A stretch of DNA of 62,930 bases. It comes from Rhodococcoides kyotonense (lineage in GTDB: Bacteria > Actinomycetota > Actinomycetes > Mycobacteriales > Mycobacteriaceae). Numbering within the stretch: position 1 is the stretch's first letter; each line of letters opens with the position of its first letter. The notes beneath the pieces are model-generated. The model saw only the letters and a program-made list of their open reading frames with translations, did not search any database and had not been told where the DNA came from. The stretch lies in assembly GCF_001645385.1 (NCBI RefSeq), contig NZ_LVHI01000019.1, positions 14,522-77,451 on the forward strand. Reading direction: 5' to 3'. Position numbers and translations under genes: made by a program. This document shows, piece by piece, positions 34,590-43,358 of this stretch.

Positions 34590-36620
34590 CTACAGCGGCA
34601 TCGCCCACATCGAGCTCGACCGCTCCTGGATCTCGGTGTCGTGACGGTGCCGAGAGTCGGCGTACTGGTAGATGTTCAGCTGCCCAGGCCTGCTGACGGG
34701 TCTCGGCGCCCGACGCATGACGGGGAGTTCGGCGAGGTCGAGTGCCGCGTCGAGCTCCTCCTCCGCGAGTTCGCGCCTCCTGCGGGCGATGTCGGCAAGC
34801 GCCAGCTGGTGGATAGTGACGCGGTCGCTGTGGTCGGCGAGCCGCGCCTCTGTCTTCTCCGCCGCTTCGAGCTCGAACACCTTCGCCGCGAGCTGGTAGA
34901 TGCTCGGGCGTGAGAGTTCGTCGTCGACAAGCGATTCCGCCACGGACGGGCTCGGTGCCGACGGTTGCCCCAGCATCTCCTCCAACTCGGCGATCTCGTG
35001 AGCGACTCCCTCGTCGACGATCGGCGTCACCGTCACGACCCGACGCTTCCGCGGCGCCGGTAGAAGGATTGCCACCAGCACTGCGCCGACTCCGAACACC
35101 ACCGTCGCGATCACCGATGTGTGGCTGACGGCGGCAGCATAGGCCTCGACCGCGGTGTCCTCCAGCGAATCTGCGTAACCGGTAAGAAATGGGTTGTCCC
35201 GCAACATATCTGCGACGATGACGGCACCGGCCACCGAATCGCTTGACACCTCGACCGCCTGGGCCGCCTGTGCCGTCGGCTCACCGCTCGGCGTGCGGCC
35301 AGGAAAGTCCGCGAGGAAATCGACGACGCCATCGCGGTAGGTCGTCGCCAGAACCGAACCGAGGATCGCGATTCCGAGCGAACCCCCGAGTTCCAGTGCC
35401 GTGTCGTTGAGTCCGCCCGCAACGCCGAGCTTACCGTCGGGAAACTGCGCCATGATCGCGTCCGTGCACGGGGACACGCTGAGCCCGATCGCGAGGCCGA
35501 GAATCGTCAGCGCCGGGAGGAAGTCGACATACGTTGCGTCGGAACGTAGTCCGATCATCGTGCAGACGGCGACAGTGCCGAGCACCATCCCTGCCGTCAC
35601 GGTGTACTTCATGCCGAGCCGGGGCGTCAGCAACCGGGTGATACCGGATCCCACGAACACCGCGAGGGCAAGCGGGAGCAGGTGAATTCCCGTCGACACG
35701 GGCCCGAAGCCGAGTACGAACTGAAGATGTTGTGCGACATAGTAGATCGCGCCGAAGGTGACGAGAAAGAACAGCAGGACCGCGAGGACGGAGCCGGAGA
35801 GCACGCGGGAGCGAAACGCGCGGACATCGAGCAGCGGGTTTGGGTGTCGCAGTTCCCACGCGACGAACGCCGCCGCTCCGAGAACGCCGATCACGGCGAA
35901 ATAGACCGGCCCGACGCTCCATCCGAAGTGCAATCCCTCGATGATCGAGTAGACGGTCGCCGACACGGTGAGCACCGACAGGACACCGCCGAGCCAGTCG
36001 ATCCGACCGGTGTCCGCGGCACGTGACGGCGGAACGACGAGGACGGCCGCGATGATCGCGAAGACCGTGATCGGCACGTTGAGCAGGAAACTCGAACCCC
36101 ACCAATAGCTTTCGAGGAGCCATCCGGCGAGCAACGGACCCATCGCGATCGCCAATCCCGACGTCGCCGCCCAGATGGTCACGGCCGTCGCCCGCTCGTG
36201 CTTCGGGAACGTGGCCACCAGAAGCGACAGCGTGGCAGGCATGACCACGGCGGCAGCGACGCCCATGACGATGCGGGCGAGTACGACACCTGCCGTCGCC
36301 TCCGTCAATGCGCCCGCGAGCGATCCGGCGGTGAACATCATCAACCCGATGAGCAGTGCGCCGCGTCGGCTGTACCGATCTCCGATCACACCGAACAGCA
36401 GCATCAGTGCCGCGTACGGGACGGTGTATCCGTCGATGACCCACTGGAGGTCCGCACTGCTGAGGTCGAGATCCACCGTCATCGCCGGAGCCGCGACGAG
36501 GAGGGACGTGTTCGCCATGACGACGACCAGCAGGCTCAGGCACAACACGCCCAGCGCTGCCCACCGTCCGGCGTACGGCTTCTCCATCTCGTGGACAGGC
36601 GTCATCGCAAGCAAAGTCAT
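34590..36620 (-). CDS. MFS efflux transporter (DHA2 type) with long cytosolic C-terminal tail
   Basis: 676 residues; about 500 form 14 membrane segments (WVIDGYTVPYAALMLLFGVIGDRYSRRGAL is motif A; GGLNDTALELGGSLGIAILGSV is the DHA2 motif C-like region) like QacA/SmvA pumps. Residues 505-676 are a hydrophilic tail unusual for the family. The tail is charged, probably helical, and contains three spaced copies of a short motif: SIYQLAAKV, TIHQLALAD and NIYQYADSR. The ATG at 36620 follows GGGGGGAAG; an upstream extension through tandem 17-mers is rejected. Converges on ilvD. Confidence 0.82.
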   Translation of the reverse strand: MTLLAMTPVHEMEKPYAGRWAALGVLCLSLLVVVMANTSLLVAAPAMTVDLDLSSADLQWVIDGYTVPYAALMLLFGVIGDRYSRRGALLIGLMMFTAGSLAGALTEATAGVVLARIVMGVAAAVVMPATLSLLVATFPKHERATAVTIWAATSGLAIAMGPLLAGWLLESYWWGSSFLLNVPITVFAIIAAVLVVPPSRAADTGRIDWLGGVLSVLTVSATVYSIIEGLHFGWSVGPVYFAVIGVLGAAAFVAWELRHPNPLLDVRAFRSRVLSGSVLAVLLFFLVTFGAIYYVAQHLQFVLGFGPVSTGIHLLPLALAVFVGSGITRLLTPRLGMKYTVTAGMVLGTVAVCTMIGLRSDATYVDFLPALTILGLAIGLSVSPCTDAIMAQFPDGKLGVAGGLNDTALELGGSLGIAILGSVLATTYRDGVVDFLADFPGRTPSGEPTAQAAQAVEVSSDSVAGAVIVADMLRDNPFLTGYADSLEDTAVEAYAAAVSHTSVIATVVFGVGAVLVAILLPAPRKRRVVTVTPIVDEGVAHEIAELEEMLGQPSAPSPSVAESLVDDELSRPSIYQLAAKVFELEAAEKTEARLADHSDRVTIHQLALADIARRRRELAEEELDAALDLAELPVMRRAPRPVSRPGQLNIYQYADSRHRHDTEIQERSSSMWAMPL

Positions 36621-36628
36621 GTCTTCCC

Positions 36629-36662
36629 CCCAGAAGCACCGAAAGCCCAGAAGCACCGAAAG
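36629..36662. repeat. Two 17-base tandem repeats in the MFS leader
   Basis: CCCAGAAGCACCGAAAG is repeated exactly at 36629-36645 and 36646-36662, with a third degenerate copy to about 36677. It lies directly upstream of the ribosome site of the MFS gene. Could be a binding site for a regulator or a simple slippage duplication. Confidence 0.6.
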
Positions 36663-36847
36663 CTCAGAGGCACGAAGCCTATGGAGGGCGCGTCGACGCG
36701 TGCAAATCGGTGTGGTGGCCATTACAGTGGGCGGTTACATCTCACTGCCGCAGCGGATTTCACGCCCCGTTCTTGTCACCGATCACAAACAACGACACTT
36801 AACCACCAACGACACCGCCCCACCCACGACAACCGCCCACCAACGAC

Positions 36848-36889
36848 GAAGGGGCCGCCGCGTTGGAGTACCAACACGACGGCCCCTTC
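36848..36889 (-). terminator. Strong intrinsic terminator of the S1 protease gene
   Basis: GAAGGGGCCGCCGCGTTGG (36848-36866), loop AGTA, and CCAACACGACGGCCCCTTC (36871-36889) form a 19-base stem with two mismatches that are G-U compatible on one strand. It lies 15 bases beyond the protease stop on the minus strand. Confidence 0.8.
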
Positions 36890-36903
36890 GGCCGAAAGAC
36901 CCG

Positions 36904-37560
36904 CTACGGGATCGGGACGAATCCGGCTCCCACTGCGTTGCCTGCGTTGATCTGGCGCAGGATCGCATCGATGTTGGTACCGACCTGCGGGCCGAAGCAC
37001 GCAACACCCAGGTATGCGTTGACCATTCCGACGAGCGTGGTGCCGACGACGACCGGGCTACCCGAGTCACCTTCGACGACGCACAGCTGCGACCAGGTTT
37101 CCTGCGACTGCAGGATGTCGCCGTAGGCGATACCGCACGTGTTACCGGTGGTGCGGCCTTCCTTGCACACGATGTTCGGGAACAGCGCGGGCGGACCGAC
37201 CTGTGTGATGGTCACGTTGCCGACGTGGTTGGTCGGGATGACCTTCGAACGGTCGAACTCGATGACCGCGAAGTCGTACTCCGGGTTGGAGAAGGCGATG
37301 CGTCCGACGACTCCTGCGCTCGGGTCGTACTCGGGGACGATGGTCGCGCCTGCGTTGCCGCAGTGACCTGCCGTGAGGCCGACGAGACGACCCGACGAAT
37401 CATTGCCGATGGTCGTCAGAGTGCACTCTGCGGCGCTGTCGACGATGATCCCGGATCCACCTCCGAGGACCGCCGGGGCTGCAGCAGATGCGGTCCCGAC
37501 GCCGACGCTTGCCGCGACGGCTGCGGCGGCCACGGCGACGAGCATGAACTTCTTCAACAT
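36904..37560 (-). CDS. Secreted S1 family (chymotrypsin-fold) serine protease
   Basis: 218 residues. Sec signal peptide (MLKKFMLVAVAAAAVAASVGVGTASA, cleavage before APAV). The triad is His in LTAGHCGN, Asp in YDFAVIEFD and Ser in EGDSGSPVVV. Three pairs of Cys fit disulfides (CTLTTI/GHCG, VCKEG/NTCG, LCVVEG/ACFG). There is no long pro-domain as in alpha-lytic protease, so this is a small secreted trypsin-like enzyme known from other Rhodococcus and Nocardia species. Followed by a clear terminator. Confidence 0.88.
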   Translation of the reverse strand: MLKKFMLVAVAAAAVAASVGVGTASAAAPAVLGGGSGIIVDSAAECTLTTIGNDSSGRLVGLTAGHCGNAGATIVPEYDPSAGVVGRIAFSNPEYDFAVIEFDRSKVIPTNHVGNVTITQVGPPALFPNIVCKEGRTTGNTCGIAYGDILQSQETWSQLCVVEGDSGSPVVVGTTLVGMVNAYLGVACFGPQVGTNIDAILRQINAGNAVGAGFVPIP

Positions 37561-37718
37561 GAATTCCCTCTCCAGCGGTGTCCGCAGAACCCTAGCAATA
37601 ACTGCGACCTCGGGACGACCATGTCGGTCAACGTTCTCGTCACGACTAGGGCATCGGTGTCCGTCTCGTTATCCGGCGCGGAGCAGCGATTCGTCCGGTT
37701 CGTTCGGTTCGGCGCCTT

Positions 37719-38450
37719 CTACTGTGTGCCGCTTTCGAGGGCTGCGAGCATCGACTGCGCTTCCTCCAGCTGACGACTCAGCTCGGCCACTCGCTGCGCA
37801 GCTTCCTCCCTGGCATGGGAAATGACGGCCTCGACGGCCTGGACAGCGCTGTCGTCACCCAGCTCCCGAACGGCGCGCGAGACCGACTCGGGCGACACCG
37901 GCTGCGCCTTGCCCGGCCTGCGCGCTCCATGCGTGACCGTCACGGACCAGTCGTTGTCGGCGCCTGCATGAATGGTGACGCTGACGCTGTCCGGTCCCTT
38001 CTTCCCCTTCCGCGCGGACTGCGCGGCGGGTTTGGGTGACGCGGCGGGCTTGGAGACCTCGGCCGGCTTCGGCGTGGCCGGCTTCGGCGCCGCCGGCTTC
38101 GCTGCAGGCTTGGGTTTGGGTTCGGTCGCGGGCTCGATCCATTCGGCGATCTCGGGCTTCGGCGCTGCGGGCGCAGCAGGCTTGGGAGCACCGCCGGGTG
38201 GGTTGCGCGTCATGCGGAGTTCGTCGGCCTCGAACGGAAGTTCGTCGTTGACACCCTTGGGACTGATCGTGACGGTGTTGCCCGCGATCGACACCACGCG
38301 TGCCGACGTACCTTCCGGCAGCCCGAGACTCGGCGTCGCCTCGATGAGATACACCGTCGCCCGCTTGCCTGCGGCGAGCGCATTCGCCAGCGTTTCGAGG
38401 TTCTCGGGCGTCAGGGACTCGTTCGCGGTCGAACGTCTACGCGGTGGCAT
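37719..38450 (-). CDS. DUF6319-like protein with Lys/Pro/Ala-rich centre
   Basis: 243 residues. The N-terminal domain (about 10-85; ENLETLANALAAGKRATVYLIEA...ARVVSIAGNTVTISPKGVNDELPFEADELRMTR) is followed by a disordered PKPAAPKPA-type repeat region (90-150), then HAGADNDWSVTVTHGARRPGKAQPV and a C-terminal helix with heptad pattern (VAELSRQLEEAQSMLAALE). It is sometimes annotated as a translation-initiation-factor-like protein in actinobacteria because of the repeats; the function is unknown. GAGAGG stands 8 bases before ATG 38450. Divergent from plsB. Confidence 0.72.
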   Translation of the reverse strand: MPPRRRSTANESLTPENLETLANALAAGKRATVYLIEATPSLGLPEGTSARVVSIAGNTVTISPKGVNDELPFEADELRMTRNPPGGAPKPAAPAAPKPEIAEWIEPATEPKPKPAAKPAAPKPATPKPAEVSKPAASPKPAAQSARKGKKGPDSVSVTIHAGADNDWSVTVTHGARRPGKAQPVSPESVSRAVRELGDDSAVQAVEAVISHAREEAAQRVAELSRQLEEAQSMLAALESGTQ

Positions 38451-38597
38451 CGGGCGAACCTCTCTCGAAAGTGTTTGCGAATACTGTCCCATACTCGCCG
38501 CACGTCGGCATCAACGACGAACCTCCTTCGTGTGGGCCGCGTCACGCGTAACCTGACGGCGTACCTGTTTACGGGGTGCTGAACGGGAGGGATTTCG

Positions 38598-40937
38598 ATG
38601 TATCACGTCGATGCCGGCGCGCAGAGCAAAACGTACGAGGGCCAGCCGGTCTATCTTCTCGACGCGGCATCGACCCTCGAGGTCCAGGCTTTGAATCAGT
38701 GGATCGATTCGACCACTCCGGACGGCGAGACGCGGCCGCCGTCGATAGTTCTGTTCGGAGAGAGCGCACATCAGATCGTCGAGACGGTTCGCACCGTCGG
38801 CGACGATCCTCTTCTCGTTCCGTTGCGCGTCACGCTCACGGAGAAGAAGCGCAACGGGCTGCTGCGTCGAATGTTCGCGCCGCGCGGCAACTCCAAGCCC
38901 ACGCGGGTGTGGCAACGCTGGGTGCAGGGCGACGACCCCGACCGTTCCGAGGTGCTGATCGGTGCTCCGGCAACACTCACCGAACTCGAGACTCGCTTCG
39001 ATCGCACCGGCGGCAAGTCGCTGTCGTCGTTCATCTGCAGGCAGGCCACGCTGGCACTCGACAAGGCCGAACGCGACGTCATCGGCTCCGAGTACAAGAT
39101 TCCTCGGTTCGTCGTCGAGGACATGACGGAACAGAAGAAGTTTCACGACGGCATCGCGGAACTCGCCGCCGAGGTCGGCGAAAGCGTCGCCGACGTCAAC
39201 CGTCGAGTGCACGAGATCCTGCACGAGATGGTGGCCACGGAAACCCGTCGAGCCGTCGAGATGTGGGGAACGCTCGGGGCCTACTTCTCCCGCGCGTACC
39301 GCGTCGACGTCGACCGCACCGACCTGGCGAAGGTCCGCGAACTCAACAAGAACTATCCGTTGGTGTTTCTGCCGAACCACCGCTCGTACCTCGACCCCCT
39401 CGTGTTGCGTCCGGCGTTGCTGACCGAAGGCCTTCCCCTCAACCACGTGATGGGCGGCATCAACGTCGGCTTCTGGCCGCTCGGACCCATCGCCAAACGC
39501 AGCGGCGTCGTACTCATCCAGCGCAAGTTCTCCGACGAGATCTACAAGTGGACACTGCGGCAGTACATGAGCTTCCTGCTCGGCAAACGTTTCAACCTCG
39601 AGTGGTACATCGAAGGCGGACGCAGCCGCACGGGCAAACTGCGACCACCGCGGTTCGGTCTGCTGACCTATCTGGTCGACGCGCTCGAGAGCAGCGACGC
39701 CGAGGACGTCTATCTCGTCCCGACGTCCATCACGTACGACCGCCTGCACGAGGTCGGCGCGATGGCCGCCGAATCGCACGGGGCACAGAAGCAGGCCGAG
39801 GGCATCCGCATGTTGATCGGGTACATCCGCGCGCAGGGCAAGCTGCGCGGCAACGTGTATCTGACGTTCGCCGAACCCATCTCGGTGCGATCGATCCTCG
39901 CCGAGAACGACGACAAACGCGTCGCGGTCCAGAAGATCGCGCTGACGGTCGCCCACGCCATCAACGACACGACTCCGGTGACGCCCGCTGCGCTCGTCAC
40001 GATGGCGCTGCTGGGCATCGAGGATCGTGCGCTCAACGTGCACGAGATGTGGGCGATCATCTCGCCGCTCGCACGCTACATGCAGAAACGAGGCCTCCCG
40101 ACGGCTGGAGGCGTCGACATCAGCGAGGTCGACGTCGTGCGTAGTGCCGTCGTCGCCCAGGTCAACGCGGGCGTCGTGAAGCGTTTCGACGACGGACCCG
40201 AACCGGTCTTCTACCTGGCGCAGGACAAGCATCTCGTCGCCGCGTTCTTCCGCAACAACGCGATTCACTACTTCGTCATGCGTGCCATCGGCGAACTCGT
40301 CGTGCTTCCCGACCGAGATCAGACCGAGGCGTCGACGCCGGAATCGATGTGGAAGGCTGCGCTCGAACTGCGGGATCTGCTGAAGTTCGAGTTCTTCTTC
40401 GGCGACAAGAAGGACTTCGGGCAGCGACTGGAGGCGGAGGTCGCGCTGATCGATCCCGACTGGCGAGACAATCTCGCCGATCCGGAGTATGCGGCGCGCC
40501 AGATCGAGATGCAGGATCTACACCTCGCGCACCGCGTGCTGCAGCCCATTCTCGAGGCGTACCAGGTCGTCGCCGACCAACTCCTGCTCCTCCCGGTGGA
40601 CGCCGAACTCGACAAGCCGTCGTTCATTGCGCAGTGCCTCGGTGCCGCTCAGGCCAGGCGACTGCGACAGCAACTCGATCACAGCGAGGCCATCTCGGGC
40701 GAATTGTTCGACACCGCACTGCAATTGGCCGACAACCGTAAGCTCGTCGACCCCGGCGGGGAGAACCTTGCGCAGCGTCGACGAGATTTCGCACGCGAGA
40801 TCAACGAGTGGGCACGCAAGGCACGCGTCATCCGCGACATGGCGCACCGCATGCTCGACGACGTCGACCCGCTGAACGTTCCGGGCCCGATGGCCGACGA
40901 CACGGTGTCCGACGAGAGTGGGGACGAGGTTCGATGA
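38598..40937 (+). CDS. plsB: Glycerol-3-phosphate acyltransferase (PlsB-like)
   Basis: 779 residues, near the length of mycobacterial PlsB2. It makes lysophosphatidic acid from glycerol-3-phosphate. Acyltransferase block I is FLPNHRSYLDPL (NHxxxxD-type, about residue 259), block II GPIAKRSGVVLIQRKF, block III EWYIEGGRSRTGKLRPPRFG and block IV YLVPTSITYDRL. A good ribosome site GGGAGGG lies upstream. The stop overlaps the next ATG (ATGA). With the following two genes it forms a phospholipid-synthesis operon. Confidence 0.9.
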   Translation: MYHVDAGAQSKTYEGQPVYLLDAASTLEVQALNQWIDSTTPDGETRPPSIVLFGESAHQIVETVRTVGDDPLLVPLRVTLTEKKRNGLLRRMFAPRGNSKPTRVWQRWVQGDDPDRSEVLIGAPATLTELETRFDRTGGKSLSSFICRQATLALDKAERDVIGSEYKIPRFVVEDMTEQKKFHDGIAELAAEVGESVADVNRRVHEILHEMVATETRRAVEMWGTLGAYFSRAYRVDVDRTDLAKVRELNKNYPLVFLPNHRSYLDPLVLRPALLTEGLPLNHVMGGINVGFWPLGPIAKRSGVVLIQRKFSDEIYKWTLRQYMSFLLGKRFNLEWYIEGGRSRTGKLRPPRFGLLTYLVDALESSDAEDVYLVPTSITYDRLHEVGAMAAESHGAQKQAEGIRMLIGYIRAQGKLRGNVYLTFAEPISVRSILAENDDKRVAVQKIALTVAHAINDTTPVTPAALVTMALLGIEDRALNVHEMWAIISPLARYMQKRGLPTAGGVDISEVDVVRSAVVAQVNAGVVKRFDDGPEPVFYLAQDKHLVAAFFRNNAIHYFVMRAIGELVVLPDRDQTEASTPESMWKAALELRDLLKFEFFFGDKKDFGQRLEAEVALIDPDWRDNLADPEYAARQIEMQDLHLAHRVLQPILEAYQVVADQLLLLPVDAELDKPSFIAQCLGAAQARRLRQQLDHSEAISGELFDTALQLADNRKLVDPGGENLAQRRRDFAREINEWARKARVIRDMAHRMLDDVDPLNVPGPMADDTVSDESGDEVR

Positions 40938-42361
40938 TCGATCTGGCCGAGCAACTACGCGCCATCGCCGACGCACCTACCGGACCCGACACCGCTGCGT
41001 TCTTCGATCTCGACGGCACCTTGATCAACGGGTTCTCCGCGAAAGCGGTGTTTCTCGAACGACTCAAGACGCTCGACGTCACCGTGCACGAACTGTGGGA
41101 GATCTCGAGTGCCGTCGTCGAGATGCGGATGAAGAGCTCGCCCGTCGACAATCTGATGGGCAAGGCCGTCAGGGGATTGGAAGGCCGTCGCGAAGCAGAC
41201 CTGATGGAACAGGCATACGCGTTGTTCCGCAACGACATCGCGCCGATGATCTACCCCGAGGCTCGCATTCTCGTCGAGGCTCATCGGCGTGCAGGCCATC
41301 GCGTGGTGATGGCGACGTCGGCGACGCCGTACCAGGCGATCCCGGTCCAGGAAGACCTCATGGTCGACGAACTCCTCTGCACCACACCGGTCGTCGTCGA
41401 CGGCGTTCTGACGGGCGAGCTCGTCGGCAGTTCGCTGTGGGGTCCGCGCAAGGCACAGGCGGTGGCCGACTACGCCGCGGGGGAGGGCCTCGACCTCGCC
41501 GGATGCTTCGGCTATTCCAACGGTGGCGAGGACATTCCGTTCCTGTCCGAGGTCGGCCTGCCCGTCGCGCTCAATCCTGACGACGAGATGACGCGGCACG
41601 CCACGCGGGTCGGTTGGCCGATCCTCCGGCTCCAGAACCCGAAGCGGGGAACCGACCTCGTGTCGGCAGTGCGCAGCACGGCCGCGCTCGGATCGGTGCT
41701 CGCGAGCGCAGGTCTCGGCCTCGGACTTGGCCTGCTGACGCGCAGCAGACGCACCGGCGCCAACATCACCTCCACGATCGCCCCGGACATAGCCCTGACG
41801 ATCGCGGGCATCAAGCTCGACGTCACCGGCACCGAGAACGCGTGGTCGGCCCGACCGGCGGTGTTCATGTTCAACCACCAGAGCACCGCGGACTCCGTCA
41901 TCGTGGCGTCGATCCTTCGCAAGGACATCACCGCCGTCGCCAAACGCGAACTGGGGCATGACATCCGGTTCGCGTTGCTGGGCGCGATGTTCGACGTCGC
42001 CTACATCGATCGCGGCGATCCCGCGCAGGCACGGAAAGCGATGAAACCCGCCATCGAGAAGCTGCACTCCGGTATCTCCGTCGCCATCGCTCCCGAGGGA
42101 ACACGGATGCCGACGTCTCGTCTCGGCCGCTTCAAGAAAGGCGGATTCCACCTCGCGATGCAGGCGCGCGTTCCCATCGTCCCGATCGTCATCCACAACG
42201 CAGGTGACGTCATGTGGAAGAAGGACTTCACCGCCCATTCGGGTACGGTCAGAGTAACCGTCGGGGAACCCATCTCCACCGAGGACTGGGTCCCCGAGAA
42301 GATCGACAGCTATATCGACGACGTCCGATCCTTCTTCGACAGAACGTTGGGACATGCCTGA
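40934..42361 (+). CDS. plsC: Bifunctional HAD-IB phosphatase / 1-acyl-glycerol-3-phosphate acyltransferase
   Basis: 475 residues. Residues 15-260 are a HAD-IB (phosphoserine-phosphatase-like) domain with the nucleophile motif FFDLDGTLING and motif III/IV GYSNGGEDIPFLSEVG. Residues 300-475 form a PlsC acyltransferase with FNHQSTADSVI (NHxxxxD), EGTRMPTSRLGRFKKGG and PIVPIVIHN. The fusion is typical of mycobacterial PlsC (Rv2483c-like). The phosphatase part could act on phosphatidate or lysophosphatidate (inference). Overlaps plsB by 4 and the cyclase gene by 8 bases. Confidence 0.9.
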   Translation: MIDLAEQLRAIADAPTGPDTAAFFDLDGTLINGFSAKAVFLERLKTLDVTVHELWEISSAVVEMRMKSSPVDNLMGKAVRGLEGRREADLMEQAYALFRNDIAPMIYPEARILVEAHRRAGHRVVMATSATPYQAIPVQEDLMVDELLCTTPVVVDGVLTGELVGSSLWGPRKAQAVADYAAGEGLDLAGCFGYSNGGEDIPFLSEVGLPVALNPDDEMTRHATRVGWPILRLQNPKRGTDLVSAVRSTAALGSVLASAGLGLGLGLLTRSRRTGANITSTIAPDIALTIAGIKLDVTGTENAWSARPAVFMFNHQSTADSVIVASILRKDITAVAKRELGHDIRFALLGAMFDVAYIDRGDPAQARKAMKPAIEKLHSGISVAIAPEGTRMPTSRLGRFKKGGFHLAMQARVPIVPIVIHNAGDVMWKKDFTAHSGTVRVTVGEPISTEDWVPEKIDSYIDDVRSFFDRTLGHA

Positions 42362-43358
42362 CAGTGACATCAGTTTCGTAGTACAGCGGGAGATCGAGAA
42401 GACTCTCCTCGGGGGAACACCGAAATACACTCGAATGGACATCGTCGAGAAGTCGGGAATTCCCCTCGAGCGCGTCGTCCAATTGTGGACGGCCATGGGA
42501 TTTCCCTTGCACACCGATCCCGAGGCAGTGGTCTACACCGACGCCGATCTCGACGCCCTCCGCCTGCTGACCGGATTAACCGAGCAGAACGTCATCGAAC
42601 CCGACATGGAAGTCGCTATCGCGCGCACGCTCGGGCAGGCCATGTCGCGCTTGACGGAGTGGCAGGTCGGTGTCGTCAACAGCCATATCCACGACCGGTC
42701 GACCGAAGGCGCCGACATCGACGCAGTGCGCAAGAACGCCAGAGAGGTTGCCGCACAAACCGTCCCGACGCTGGAAGCGTTGCAGTCCTACACGTGGCGA
42801 CGCCACCTCGCGGCGACGGCGGGCCGGTCCATCGCGGATCCGGGCGAGGAAACGACCAGTCGCACCGTGGCCGTCGGGTTCGCGGACATGGTCGGGTACA
42901 CGAGCTTGACGCGCCGCATCGGGGTCGACGAACTGACCGAGCTGCTCGAGGAATTCGAGTCGATCGCCTCCAACATCATTGCGCGCGGACGTGGTTCGAT
43001 CATCAAGAACGTCGGCGACGAGGTGATGTTCAGCGCGCAGACCGCCGAGGACGCCGCGCACATCGCGCTCGACCTGCAGGACGCCTACGAGGCGAAAGAG
43101 GACATGCCGGAGTTGCGCGTCGGGCTCGCCTGGGGGCCCGTCCTCGCCCGCTACGGCGACCTGTACGGCTCCACGGTCAACATCGCTGCGCGACTGACCA
43201 GTTCGGCACACCCCGGCACCGTCCTCGTGGACACGACGATGGCCGAGATTCTTCAGGAAGACGCCGAATTCTACGTCAAGTCGCTTCGATCGCTACGTGT
43301 GCGCGGATTCCACAAGCTCAAGCCTCATGCGTTGCGCCGCAACAAGAAGGACCGGTAG
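42354..43358 (+). CDS. Class III adenylate cyclase with N-terminal regulatory domain
   Basis: 334 residues. Residues 1-165 form a helical regulatory domain similar to the autoinhibitory pH-sensing region of Rv1264/Rv2212-type cyclases. The catalytic domain (170-330) has the metal-binding Asp in GFADMVGYT and in KNVGDEVMF, the substrate Lys just before GDE, and the transition-state Asn and Arg in GSTVNIAARL. It should be an active cAMP-forming homodimer. Coupled to plsC by an 8-base overlap. Its 3' end overlaps the convergent glycosyltransferase by 34 bases. Confidence 0.88.
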   Translation: MPDSDISFVVQREIEKTLLGGTPKYTRMDIVEKSGIPLERVVQLWTAMGFPLHTDPEAVVYTDADLDALRLLTGLTEQNVIEPDMEVAIARTLGQAMSRLTEWQVGVVNSHIHDRSTEGADIDAVRKNAREVAAQTVPTLEALQSYTWRRHLAATAGRSIADPGEETTSRTVAVGFADMVGYTSLTRRIGVDELTELLEEFESIASNIIARGRGSIIKNVGDEVMFSAQTAEDAAHIALDLQDAYEAKEDMPELRVGLAWGPVLARYGDLYGSTVNIAARLTSSAHPGTVLVDTTMAEILQEDAEFYVKSLRSLRVRGFHKLKPHALRRNKKDR

